A stretch of DNA of 64,000 nt, from NCBI RefSeq assembly GCF_045863935.1, contig NZ_BTVP01000003.1, positions 73,640-137,639 of the forward strand. The letters run 5' to 3'. This DNA comes from Parvibaculum sp045863935. GTDB taxonomy: Bacteria > Pseudomonadota > Alphaproteobacteria > Parvibaculales > Parvibaculaceae. The translations under genes were made by a program, and so were the position numbers. Below are positions 7,597 through 15,465 of this stretch, in pieces. Every line of letters starts with the position of its first letter. Position 1 is the stretch's first letter. The notes under the pieces are model-generated. The model was not told where the DNA came from, made no database searches, and was given only the letters and a program-made list of their open reading frames with translations.

Positions 7597-9219
7597 TTAC
7601 TTGCCGAAAAAAGCCTTCACGTCCGTGGTCATGCGGGCGGCCAGCGCCGTGCGGTTGGTCGTCCGGTCGATGGTGTAGCAGCGTATGGTGGGGAACCAGG
7701 GGAGGCGGTTCGTGCCGAGCTTCGTCCAGACGCGCTTCTGGCCATAGTGGAAGCAGGGACGGCCGAGAGCGCCTGCAAGCATGACGGGGAAGCTCGGCGG
7801 CCCGACAACGGTGTCCATGCAGGTGGTGAGCGCCGCCGCGCCCTCGATATCCTTGAAGAGGTCGAGACCGGGCATGCGGTGAAGCGTGAAGCCGAAGTCG
7901 CGCGCGAGCGCCGCGGCTTCCTCATCCACATTCGTGTACTGAAGATTGACGATCGAGACGTCCTTCGTCTCGAAGAGAGGTTTCCAGTCCGCGAGTGCGG
8001 TGTAGTAGGCCGAGCGGAGGTCGTTGATCTTGCCGGATGTCCAGGACAGGCCGATCTTCGGACCGGGGCCGAGCGTGGCGAGCCATTCGCGGCATTCGGC
8101 GAGGCGCGCCGGATCTGCCTGAAGCCCGCGGATCTCGTCGGGAAAGTCGGCGACACGGCGGCGAAGACGCCCGGCGACGAGGCCGGCAGGCGCGGTGAGG
8201 TCGAAATCGACATCGGGATAGTTGCCGAGGCCGGTGGATGCCATCGTTTCGGCGCGGACCGTCGCTTCCGGCCAGGTGCGCTGGTAGAGCGGCACGAGGC
8301 GGGCGTCCGTCTCGATGATGACGTGGCCGGCGCGGGCGATGAGGTCGGAATAGCAGGTCGAGAAGATCAGGTCGTCGCCAAGGCCCTGTTCGCGCCAGAC
8401 CATGATGGTCTTGTCCGAGAGGTCCTCGTCTTCCCAGATGAGGCCGGGGAAAGGGCGGTGTGGCTGGCGCTCGCGGCAGGCGAAGCCGAAGCCGTACATA
8501 TCCCAGCCGGCTTCCGTTTCACCGAGGGTGAGCAGCGTGCGGGCGAGGTTCCAGCGGGCGGCATCGCATTCCGGGTCGAGGGTGAGGCTCTTCTGGAGCG
8601 CGTCGAGCGCATCCTCGAAGCGACCGAGAATTTCATAAAGGGCGGCGAGGTTGGTCCAGGCCTGGGAGATGTTCGGGTCGATCTCGATGGCGCGGCGGTA
8701 GCAGGCCAGCGCATCGTCGAGAAGGTCGGTGCCGGTGAGAATCTTGCCGAGATTGGTCCAGGCGCGGGCCGCGTTCGGATTGATCTCGATGGCGCGGGAC
8801 AGCAGATCCACCGCGGCCTGCGTCTCGCCGAGGTCGTTTTCGACATTGGCCAGATTAATGAGAACCGAGGTGTGGTCGGGATTGATTTCCAGCGCGCGGC
8901 GATAGACGGCGCGGGCCTGGTGGCGATAGCCCACAAGGGCGCAAGCGGTGGCGAGATCGAAGAGATATCCCGTTTCGGCGACGGCGGCTTCGGCGGCGCG
9001 ATCGAGAAGCGCGATGGCTTCGGGTGCGCGCTCCTGCGCGATCAGGCATTGGGAAAGGCCGGTGAGGGCGACGACATGGCCCGCGTCGGCGGCCAGCACC
9101 TTGCGGTAGCGGGCTTCGGCGTCGGCATAGCGCTCGCGCGCCTGAAGGCGCTGGCCCTGTGCGAGCTTCTTTTCGATTTCGCCATCGACAGCGATGCGCC
9201 GCTTGCTCAAGCCAGACAT
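7597..9219 (-). CDS. TPR protein with glycosyltransferase-like C-terminal domain (FlmG-like)
   Basis: A 540-residue protein with about six tetratricopeptide repeats over residues ~10-240 (RRALEINPDHTSVLINLANV, RAIEINPNAARAWTNLGKIL, RAIEIDPNISQAWTNLAALY). The C-terminal ~300-residue domain (IMVWREQGLGDDLIFSTCY, KIGLSWTSGKINDLRSAYYT, TTCMDTVVGPPSFPVMLAGA, final HYGQKRVWTKL) resembles GT-B-type domains found after TPRs. FlmG of Caulobacter, a TPR plus glycosyltransferase protein that modifies flagellins, has this architecture, and this gene lies immediately upstream of two flagellin genes. A flagellin glycosyltransferase role is therefore likely but inferred. It has no signal peptide, consistent with a cytoplasmic enzyme. 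Confidence 0.72.
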   Translation of the reverse strand: MSGLSKRRIAVDGEIEKKLAQGQRLQARERYADAEARYRKVLAADAGHVVALTGLSQCLIAQERAPEAIALLDRAAEAAVAETGYLFDLATACALVGYRHQARAVYRRALEINPDHTSVLINLANVENDLGETQAAVDLLSRAIEINPNAARAWTNLGKILTGTDLLDDALACYRRAIEIDPNISQAWTNLAALYEILGRFEDALDALQKSLTLDPECDAARWNLARTLLTLGETEAGWDMYGFGFACRERQPHRPFPGLIWEDEDLSDKTIMVWREQGLGDDLIFSTCYSDLIARAGHVIIETDARLVPLYQRTWPEATVRAETMASTGLGNYPDVDFDLTAPAGLVAGRLRRRVADFPDEIRGLQADPARLAECREWLATLGPGPKIGLSWTSGKINDLRSAYYTALADWKPLFETKDVSIVNLQYTNVDEEAAALARDFGFTLHRMPGLDLFKDIEGAAALTTCMDTVVGPPSFPVMLAGALGRPCFHYGQKRVWTKLGTNRLPWFPTIRCYTIDRTTNRTALAARMTTDVKAFFGK

Positions 9220-9320
9220 GTCCAGATTTGCCCCCGCGAACCCTGATCGGCCGTTTCCGACCTAATTGGTGCGTATCATTCGGTCTGTCATGGTTACGGT
9301 CCGGTTAACGGGCCGGTCAA

Positions 9321-9339
9321 CAGGTCCGATCCGGACCTG
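9321..9339. terminator. Short hairpin after the flgI-flgJ-FlgN-like operon
   Basis: CAGGTCCG / CGGACCTG arms with an ATC loop lie directly downstream of the stop at 9344. There is no T run, so termination is only possible. Confidence 0.3.
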
Positions 9340-9343
9340 CCGA

Positions 9344-9823
9344 TTATGCGCGGGAGTCGAGGGTCAGGGAACCAGAGCCCGCGGAGCTGCCGGGGCGCCG
9401 TGCGGCGGCCGCCGCGTTGGGCCCATAACCGAGAGCGGGCGCGCTGCGCTCGCTCATGGCATTCGCGACCATGCGAATGAGGCCTTCGGAGACGGATTTC
9501 GCAGCGGTGAGCGCCTCGCCGTTCAGCGCGAGGGCGCGGTCGAGCTCGCCCATCGCCGATTTGAGGCGGGAAACCCGCTCTGAGGGGGCCCGATCGAGCA
9601 GGTTCCGGTGGCCGCGAACGGCCATGACGTCCATCGCGTAATCGTTGGCGAGGCGGATCTTTTCCGGCTGGAGGGCCGCAACCTCGGCCTGTGCGCGGTC
9701 GCGCAGCAAATCCGTTTCGCGGCGGATGACCGAGGTCAGGCCGGTGGTAAGCGCGAGCAGCCGGTCCACGAGTTCGATGGGCTGCAAGGTCTCGGCCGGA
9801 ATGCGGCCCTGCTGAGCGCTCAT
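9344..9823 (-). CDS. FlgN/FlbY-like flagellar export chaperone or assembly protein
   Basis: A 159-residue, mostly helical protein. Its N-terminal two thirds (ELVDRLLALTTGLTSVIRRE, then EVAALQPEKIRLANDYAMDV) look like the FlgN family, whose members hold FlgK and FlgL for type III export; Caulobacter has a similarly placed gene, flbY. The C-terminal ~40 residues are low-complexity (Ala/Ser/Gly-rich). The start codon overlaps the flgJ stop by four bases, so it is the last gene of a flgI-flgJ-(this) operon. The family call is by pattern and context only. Confidence 0.65.
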   Translation of the reverse strand: MSAQQGRIPAETLQPIELVDRLLALTTGLTSVIRRETDLLRDRAQAEVAALQPEKIRLANDYAMDVMAVRGHRNLLDRAPSERVSRLKSAMGELDRALALNGEALTAAKSVSEGLIRMVANAMSERSAPALGYGPNAAAAARRPGSSAGSGSLTLDSRA

Positions 9824-10149
9824 TGCGATACCTCCTGCATTTTCAGCATTTCGCGGTAGACGCTGTCGGCAAGGCCGATGCCGCCCGACTTCGCCATTTG
9901 CTGGCCGTACTGGTCGACGAGAAGAGAACTGAACATGGTTTCGCCCGGCCCGCCGCCGAAGGCGCTCTCCTGGTCCTCAAGACCCTTGAACATCGACTGG
10001 AAGAGCGTCGAAACGAACTGCGCCTCGAATTCCTTCGCCGCTTCCCATGTACGCGGGTCGCGCCCGTCTTCGATGGCCGCCGCCGCTTTGGCTGCCGGGC
10101 GGGCCTGAGACAGATACATATAGGTGGGGAGGGCGGAGAGGGCTTCCAT
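9820..10149 (-). CDS. flgJ: FlgJ-type rod-binding protein (no muramidase domain)
   Basis: A 109-residue protein matching the N-terminal rod-capping half of FlgJ: EAAKEFEAQFVSTLFQSMFK, the GGGPGETMFSSLLVDQYGQQ loop, and a C-terminal helix (IGLADSVYREML). Enteric FlgJ is ~310 residues with a C-terminal peptidoglycan hydrolase; that domain is absent, as in other alphaproteobacteria, where a separate hydrolase is used. It acts in the periplasm at the growing rod. Its ATG shares one base with the flgI stop and its end overlaps the next gene by four bases. Confidence 0.88.
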   Translation of the reverse strand: MEALSALPTYMYLSQARPAAKAAAAIEDGRDPRTWEAAKEFEAQFVSTLFQSMFKGLEDQESAFGGGPGETMFSSLLVDQYGQQMAKSGGIGLADSVYREMLKMQEVSQ

Positions 10150-11282
10150 TACATCACCTCGATTTCCGCCTGGAGCGCACCTGCCGACTTGATGGCCTGC
10201 AGGATCGTGATCATGTCGCGGGGGCTGACGCCGAGAGCGTTCAGGCCGTCGACCAGCTCCTTCAGGGAAATGCTGCCGTCGATGATGCCGAGCTGCTTGC
10301 CCTGTTCCTCGTCCACCTCGATGTCGGTACGAGGTACGACCACGGTGTCGCCCTGCGTGGAGAAGGGGGAGGGCTGGCTGACCTGCGGCGTCTCGCTGAC
10401 GGAGATGGTGAGATTGCCCTGGGCAATCGCGACCTTGCTGACGCGCACGTCCTGACCCATGACGATGACGCCCGAGGACTCGTCGATGACGACGCGGGCA
10501 GCGAGATCCGGCTGCACGCGGAGCTGCTCGATGTCGGTGAGGAGCGCCACGACGCCGCCGCGATAGGCCTGCGGCACGTTGAGCTGCACGGTGGTGGAGT
10601 TGTCGGCGGAGGCGGTCTGCGTGCCGAGATAGGTGTTGATGGCGGTGGCGACGCGTTGCGCCGTCGTCAGGTCCGGATTGCGGAGCGAGAGCCGGAGGCT
10701 GCGCAGATCGGCGAGCTGGAAGTCGATCTCGCGCTCCACGATGGCGCCGTTCGCGATGCGGCCGTTGGTGGGGACGCCGCGCGTGACCGACGCGGCCTCG
10801 CCCTGAGCGGCGAAACCGCCGGTGGCGAGCGGGCCCTGCGCCACGGCATAGACCTGGCCGTCGGCGCCCATCAGCGGGGTGACGAGAAGGACGCCGCCCT
10901 GGAGGTTGGTGGCGTCGCCCAGCGCGCTCACCGTTACATCGATGCGGGTGCCCTGAGCGGCGAAGGCGGGAAGATTGGCCGAGACCATGACGGCGGCGAC
11001 GTTGGCCGTCTTCATGTTGGTGCCGCGCGTGTTGACGCCGAGCCGCTCAAGCATGCCGGTCAGGCTCTGCTGGGTGAAGGGGGCGTTCCGGAGCGTATCG
11101 CCCGTGCCGTTGAGGCCGACAACGAGGCCGTAGCCGACCAGCATGTTGTCGCGGATGCCCTCGACATCGACGATGTCCTTGATGCGCGAGCTTGCCCCGG
11201 CGCTCGCGGGAAGGCCCGCAAAGCAGGCGGCCGCGATGAGCACGAGGAGAGTCCGAAGAGAAAAGGCGGGAAGCCGGAACAT
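10149..11282 (-). CDS. flgI: Flagellar P-ring protein FlgI
   Basis: FlgI forms the peptidoglycan-embedded P ring around the rod. A Sec signal peptide is visible (FRLPAFSLRTLLVLIAAACF ... ASAGASS), followed by the conserved mature start SRIKDIVDVEGIRDNMLVGY and GLVVGLNGTGDTLRN. The protein is 377 residues, the usual length. A longer frame opens with TTG at 11366, but the ATG at 11282 places the signal peptide at the N-terminus and is preferred. It heads flgI-flgJ-(FlgN-like), with a CtrA box ~215 bases upstream shared with fliX. Confidence 0.94.
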   Translation of the reverse strand: MFRLPAFSLRTLLVLIAAACFAGLPASAGASSRIKDIVDVEGIRDNMLVGYGLVVGLNGTGDTLRNAPFTQQSLTGMLERLGVNTRGTNMKTANVAAVMVSANLPAFAAQGTRIDVTVSALGDATNLQGGVLLVTPLMGADGQVYAVAQGPLATGGFAAQGEAASVTRGVPTNGRIANGAIVEREIDFQLADLRSLRLSLRNPDLTTAQRVATAINTYLGTQTASADNSTTVQLNVPQAYRGGVVALLTDIEQLRVQPDLAARVVIDESSGVIVMGQDVRVSKVAIAQGNLTISVSETPQVSQPSPFSTQGDTVVVPRTDIEVDEEQGKQLGIIDGSISLKELVDGLNALGVSPRDMITILQAIKSAGALQAEIEVM

Positions 11283-11495
11283 GGGTCGACCGATCAATCG
11301 CTTGCGATACGGGCGGTATCTAGCGAAAGCCGTGCCATGGGCGAGACAGGGGGTCTGTTTTTTCAAGTGATTGTTTTTATTGAGTTTTTATTACGTCTTT
11401 GGCCTGCCCGGGGCGGAGGCCCGGGGCGGTCTGCGGAAGCTCCTGCCGGTCTCCGGCAAATCCTGCCGGGCGCTTGCCTGTGCCTGTCATCAGGC

Positions 11496-11511
11496 TTAAC
11501 GCGGATTTAAC
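11496..11511. promoter_or_regulatory. CtrA box between flgI and fliX
   Basis: TTAA-N7-TTAAC is an exact match to the full CtrA-binding consensus, in the 300-base space between the divergent flgI and fliX genes. In Caulobacter fliX and flgI are likewise divergent and CtrA-controlled. It may serve one or both directions. Nothing else was recognised in 11283-11583. Confidence 0.75.
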
Positions 11512-11583
11512 ACCCCGAAGTCCATTCTGGAGGGACCAGGGCGGCTTTCCGCCTTCAAGCATCCGGATCGGGGGGCGACCCAG

Positions 11584-12018
11584 ATGAAGATCGGACAGAC
11601 CAGAGCGGCTTCCCAGGGGGGAGCGGCAAGAGGCGCCCAGGCGCGCTCGGGTGGCAGCGGCTTCGCGCCGGCAGGCGCGTCCGAGGCGCGGGGTACGGCG
11701 GGACTTTCCGGCCTTGCCTCGCTCAGTGCGGTCGATGCGCTGCTGGCCCTCCAGGAAACACCCCAGAGCGACGATGCGCTCCATTCACCGCGCCGCAGGG
11801 CGATCCGCCGGGGCGAGGAGATGCTCGACATCCTGGACGAGATCAAGCTCTCGCTTCTCATGGGGCAGTTGCCGAAGGCCAAGCTTTCCCGCCTTCTTTC
11901 GGTGGTCGAGCGGCAGAACGGCACGTTCAACGACCCGCGCCTCGGCGAGGTTCTCGCCGAAATCGAACTTCGGGCGAGGGTGGAGCTTGCCAAGTTCGGT
12001 ACCTATACCAAAGACTAG
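11584..12018 (+). CDS. fliX: Flagellar assembly regulator FliX
   Basis: FliX is an alphaproteobacterial factor that, in Caulobacter, links completion of the early basal body to activity of the sigma-54 activator FlbD. The 144-residue protein has a flexible Gly/Ala/Ser-rich N-terminus (~1-50) and a conserved C-terminal half: RRGEEMLDILDEIKLSLLMG, then NDPRLGEVLAEIELRARVEL. It is divergent from flgI with a CtrA box between them. No flbD gene is in the window. A sigma-54 promoter before flgF is consistent with such a checkpoint operating here (inference). Confidence 0.9.
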   Translation: MKIGQTRAASQGGAARGAQARSGGSGFAPAGASEARGTAGLSGLASLSAVDALLALQETPQSDDALHSPRRRAIRRGEEMLDILDEIKLSLLMGQLPKAKLSRLLSVVERQNGTFNDPRLGEVLAEIELRARVELAKFGTYTKD

Positions 12019-12104
12019 GTAAGCGCCGCCAAACGGCTGAAACCGCGGATTTTTCCCGCACCGGATTTCACATATATTTCACCGGCTTGGGCTGGGCTGG
12101 CCTG

Positions 12105-12133
12105 TTGAGAATCGTGAACGGCCTCCCTATACT
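12105..12133 (+). promoter_or_regulatory. Sigma-70-type promoter upstream of dksA
   Basis: TTGAGA, 17 bases, then TATACT form a near-consensus promoter. The predicted start near 12140 would leave a ~200-base leader before dksA (12343). The rest of 12019-12342 holds no recognised gene. Confidence 0.65.
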
Positions 12134-12342
12134 CCGCCGCGCTTCGGCAGGGGCCAGCGGAGCGAATTTGATATTTGAGACCCGGCAGTGGCTGAGCCCG
12201 TTTTCAAATGTCCAATTCAGAAGCTCACCGGTTTCATGGAATTGCCGATGGTCCTCTGATCCCGACGCTTGCTCGCGACCATGCGGGCCCAGGGAGGCAA
12301 ATGCCGAAATCGGACCACCGGCGTCAGAGAGAGATTGCGTAG

Positions 12343-12759
12343 ATGGCCATACGTTTGCCCAAAGGCTACATGCCGTCAGACGACGAGCCGTTCATGAACA
12401 AGCGGCAGAAAGAGTATTTCCGCCGCAAGCTCGAGAAATGGAAAGAGGACATCCTCGTCGAGAACCGCGAGACGCTGCAGCATTTGCAGGACGACTCGGT
12501 TCAGCATCCGGACCTCGCGGACCGGGCCTCTTCCGAAACCGAACGCTCGCTCGAACTCAGAACACGCGACCGCCAGCGCAAGCTCATTGCCAAGATCGAT
12601 GCGGCGCTGCGCCGGATCGAGGACGGCACTTACGGTTACTGCGAAGAGACGGGCGAGCCGATCAGCCTGAAGCGGCTCGATGCGCGTCCGATCGCGACGC
12701 TGTCCATCGAAGCGCAGGAACGTCACGAGCGGCGCGAGAAGGTCTATCGCGACGATTGA
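12343..12759 (+). CDS. dksA: RNA polymerase-binding transcription factor DksA
   Basis: DksA binds the RNA polymerase secondary channel and, with ppGpp, reprograms transcription under stress. The 138-residue protein has the coiled-coil region (~15-100, including HPDLADRASSETERSLELRT, with the tip motif DxxDxA reading DLADRAS) and a C-terminal zinc-finger fold. Only one of the four cysteines remains: the region reads YGYCEETGEPI ... RPIATLSIEAQERHE, with Thr, Ser and Ala at the other places. This degenerate finger is common in alphaproteobacterial DksA. It is a monocistronic gene with its own promoter. Confidence 0.92.
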   Translation: MAIRLPKGYMPSDDEPFMNKRQKEYFRRKLEKWKEDILVENRETLQHLQDDSVQHPDLADRASSETERSLELRTRDRQRKLIAKIDAALRRIEDGTYGYCEETGEPISLKRLDARPIATLSIEAQERHERREKVYRDD

Positions 12760-12792
12760 TGTCCTTTCCGGCTCTCCTTATCCGGACAATGA

Positions 12793-12830
12793 AAAACGCG
12801 GCCTCCCGAAAGAGGCCGCGTTTTCCGTTT
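12793..12830. terminator. Bidirectional terminator between dksA and flgH
   Basis: AAAACGCGGCCT / AGGCCGCGTTTT arms (12 bp) with an 8-base loop and T runs on both strands lie between two convergent genes. Confidence 0.92.
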
Positions 12831-12854
12831 TTGCGTGCCGGTGCTGCGGCGACG

Positions 12855-13592
12855 TCAGAAGGGCATGATGATGTCGAAGAGCTGCTGGCCGTAGCGCGGC
12901 TGCTGCATGTCGCTGATCTGTCCCTCGCCGCCATAGGAGATGCGGGCCTCGGCGATCTGCGTGTGCTGAACGGTGTTGGTGTTCGAAATGTCTTCCGGGC
13001 GAACGATGCCGCTGACAAGCAGATCGCGGACCTCGTAGTTCACGCGGACCTGCTGGCGGCCGGCGATGACAAGGTTGCCGTTGGGGAGGACCTGCGTGAC
13101 GACGGCCGCGACGGTGAGGTCGATCGTCTCCTTGCGGTCGACGGACCCTTCGCCCGCGCTCGATCCATCGCTGGAGAGATCGGCGAGGCTTGTGTTGTCG
13201 ACGGCATCGGGGAAGACCTTGCCGAGATAGGATTCGTAACCGAAAAGATTGTTCACGCCCGCGCTCTCGGAATTCGAGCGGCTGCGCTTCGTCGAGTTGT
13301 TCACCTTCGCGCTGTCCGCCACGTTGATGAGGACGGTCAGGATGTCGCCGATGCGGGCGGCGCGCTGATCGCGGAAGAAGGCGCGCGAGCCCGACCGCCA
13401 GAGCGAGTTGGGCTGGTAGACGATTTCCTCCGGCGCCGGCATGGGCATGGCGACGGTGGTCGGGGGCGAGACCATGGGCGAAAGATCCGGCGCCTTGCCG
13501 ATGTTCGAGATGCGTTCTGCGGCGTTGCACCCCGCAAGCGTGGCGGCGAGAAACGCGATAACGGCGAGGCGGACACAGGTACTGGCGAACAT
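12855..13592 (-). CDS. flgH: Flagellar L-ring lipoprotein FlgH
   Basis: FlgH forms the outer-membrane L ring. The signal peptide ends in the lipobox LAGC, with cysteine near residue 22 as the lipidation site. The mature part shows SLWRSGSRAFFRDQRAARIG and DILTVLINVADSAKVNNSTK, a conserved FlgH core, and ends LFDIIMPF. Its 245 residues match the family. It is the last gene of flgF-flgG-flgA-flgH on the minus strand, 48 bases after flgA, and is followed by the bidirectional terminator. Confidence 0.95.
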   Translation of the reverse strand: MFASTCVRLAVIAFLAATLAGCNAAERISNIGKAPDLSPMVSPPTTVAMPMPAPEEIVYQPNSLWRSGSRAFFRDQRAARIGDILTVLINVADSAKVNNSTKRSRSNSESAGVNNLFGYESYLGKVFPDAVDNTSLADLSSDGSSAGEGSVDRKETIDLTVAAVVTQVLPNGNLVIAGRQQVRVNYEVRDLLVSGIVRPEDISNTNTVQHTQIAEARISYGGEGQISDMQQPRYGQQLFDIIMPF

Positions 13593-13640
13593 TTTTCTCT
13601 GGCCTTTTGAGGTCGGAACCGAGGATAGGACGGGCTCTTG

Positions 13641-14633
13641 TTACGAGGGGCTGTTGCCTCGGGCGAGGCTTGCCGCACGGGCAGCGCCCGGCGCGTCGAT
13701 GCGGATCATGTTGGGGCCTTCCACGACGCCCTGGACTGTGCGGTTCGAGCGGATATTCAAGACACTGACGATATCGCCGACGGCGCCGCTTTCGAGCGCG
13801 CGGCCGCGGGCCGTGAGCGTGAGCGCGCCGGAAACGAAGGTCATGTCGACCTGCGCGCCCTTGTCGACGACGAGGGGAGGCTGCATGTCGGCGATCCGCA
13901 TGGGTTCGCCCGCCCGCGCCGGACGGCGCGGCGACATGCCGACGAGATGCTCAAGCGAAGTTACGATGTTCTGGCCTACGCGGTTCGAGGGCAGACGCAC
14001 CCAGTCGATATCGTGCTGGCGGACGACCTCGCCGGGCTGCATGTCGCGTGTGAGGACCGGCACATCCGTCACGGGATAGGCACGGCCTGCGACGCGGCGG
14101 AGCGGGCTCAGCATGTCGCCCGCAGGCGCGCGGAGAATGGCGGTGAAGGCGCCGCTCCGGTGGTTGAAGGAGAGTTGCTCGACCTTGACGGTCGGCTCGT
14201 CGCCGTCGGCGACCTGGACGCCTGCCATGCCGTTCGCGAAATCGACCTGAAGCGTCGAGGCGGAGGGAAGGGCGGAGGACTGCGCCTCAATGGCCGACGA
14301 GATGGCGGCGGCGACATCGTCGTCCGGTACGGCCACGCCGCTGCGCCCGATGACGATGTGGGTGAGGCCGGCGTCGTTGCGCCAGTCGATGCCATTGCGC
14401 CGCGCGGCGAGCGAGATGCGGGAAACCGAGATCTCCGCGCGGGCACCCGGCGCTGGCGCCGGGGCGACGACGACCGAGGCGGCTTTGCCCGCATCGTCGA
14501 AGATATCGCCGAGCGTGACCGTTTCGTCCGAAACCGTGACGGCGGGGCGAAGCTCCGCCGCACCCGTGCCAGTGGTGAAGCCGGCGGCAACGAGAAGAGC
14601 GAGTATGGCGATACGCGGGGACATGAGGGTCAT
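13641..14633 (-). CDS. flgA: Flagellar P-ring assembly chaperone FlgA
   Basis: FlgA is a periplasmic chaperone for FlgI. It has an N-terminal signal peptide (RIAILALLVAAGFTTGTGAA) and a C-terminal SAF/FlgA domain with VLTRDMQPGEVVRQHDIDWV and RIADMQPPLVVDKGAQVDM; the protein ends with a beta-rich segment typical of FlgA (GRALESGAVGDIVSVLNIRS). At 330 residues it is longer than enteric FlgA (~220) because of an extra N-terminal domain, as in other alphaproteobacteria. It sits six bases after flgG. Confidence 0.92.
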   Translation of the reverse strand: MTLMSPRIAILALLVAAGFTTGTGAAELRPAVTVSDETVTLGDIFDDAGKAASVVVAPAPAPGARAEISVSRISLAARRNGIDWRNDAGLTHIVIGRSGVAVPDDDVAAAISSAIEAQSSALPSASTLQVDFANGMAGVQVADGDEPTVKVEQLSFNHRSGAFTAILRAPAGDMLSPLRRVAGRAYPVTDVPVLTRDMQPGEVVRQHDIDWVRLPSNRVGQNIVTSLEHLVGMSPRRPARAGEPMRIADMQPPLVVDKGAQVDMTFVSGALTLTARGRALESGAVGDIVSVLNIRSNRTVQGVVEGPNMIRIDAPGAARAASLARGNSPS

Positions 14634-14639
14634 CCGTTG

Positions 14640-15425
14640 TTACTTCACGTTCGAGGTGACCGACATCATTTCGTCGGTGGCGGTAATGACCTTGGCGTTC
14701 ATCTCGTAGGCGCGCTGGGCGGTGATGAGCGTGGTGATTTCGCTCACCGCGTTCACGTTCGAGGTTTCGAGAAAACCCTGCAGCACGCTGCCGATACCGT
14801 CCGAGGCGGGGGTGCCGAGCGTGGGCGCGCCGCTCGCGGCGGTCTCGATGAAGAGGTTGCTGCCGAGCGGATCGAGGCCCGCCTCGTTCGCGAAGGCGGC
14901 GAGTTCGATCTGGCCGACGACCTGGGCGTCGGTCTGGCCCTGAAGAGTGACCTGCACCTGGCCGTCGTTGCTGATCGTAATATCGGTCGCTTCCTGCGGA
15001 ATGGTGATGCCGGGCGCGAGGGTGTAGCCGTCCGCCGTTACGAGCTGGCCGTCGGGGCTGATCTGGAAGGAGCCCGCGCGGGTGTAGGCATCTTCGCCGC
15101 TCGGCATTTCGACGCGGAAATAGCCGCGGCCCTGGATGGCTATGTCGAGCTTGTTCTCGGTGTTGTCGAGGTTGCCCTGCGTCATGATGCGATAGACGGA
15201 GCCCGTCTTCACGCCGAGGCCGACCTGCACACCCGCTGGCACGATGGTGCCGGCGTCCGACGAGTTGGTGCCGACGCGGCGCAGGTTCTGATAGAGCAGA
15301 TCCTGGAACTCCGCGCGCTGACGCTTGAAGCCCGAGGTGCTCATGTTCGCGATGTTGTTCGAGATGACCTCGACATTGAGCTGCTGGGCCATCATGCCGG
15401 TGGCGGCGATGCTGAGCGACTGCAT
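14640..15425 (-). CDS. flgG: Flagellar distal rod protein FlgG
   Basis: FlgG builds the distal rod. It has the rod/hook N-terminal motif (SLSIAATGMMAQQLNVEVIS, NNIANMSTSGFKRQRAEFQD), the long-rod segment specific to FlgG (YQNLRRVG ... GVQVGLGVKTGSVYRIMTQG), and the C-terminal helix VSEITTLITAQRAYEMNAKV. Its 261 residues match the family exactly. It lies between flgF (40-base gap) and flgA (6-base gap) in one operon. Confidence 0.96.
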   Translation of the reverse strand: MQSLSIAATGMMAQQLNVEVISNNIANMSTSGFKRQRAEFQDLLYQNLRRVGTNSSDAGTIVPAGVQVGLGVKTGSVYRIMTQGNLDNTENKLDIAIQGRGYFRVEMPSGEDAYTRAGSFQISPDGQLVTADGYTLAPGITIPQEATDITISNDGQVQVTLQGQTDAQVVGQIELAAFANEAGLDPLGSNLFIETAASGAPTLGTPASDGIGSVLQGFLETSNVNAVSEITTLITAQRAYEMNAKVITATDEMMSVTSNVK

Positions 15426-15465
15426 GGACTTTCTTCCTTACTTCCCTGAAGGGGCGGGCGCGGCG

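Noticed and set aside
9820..10149. FlgJ as a truncated pseudogene
   Set aside because: Single-domain FlgJ without a muramidase is normal in alphaproteobacteria, and the operon overlaps are intact.
11283..11366. Upstream TTG start for FlgI
   Set aside because: It would place 28 polar and basic residues before a normal signal peptide and has no good ribosome site.
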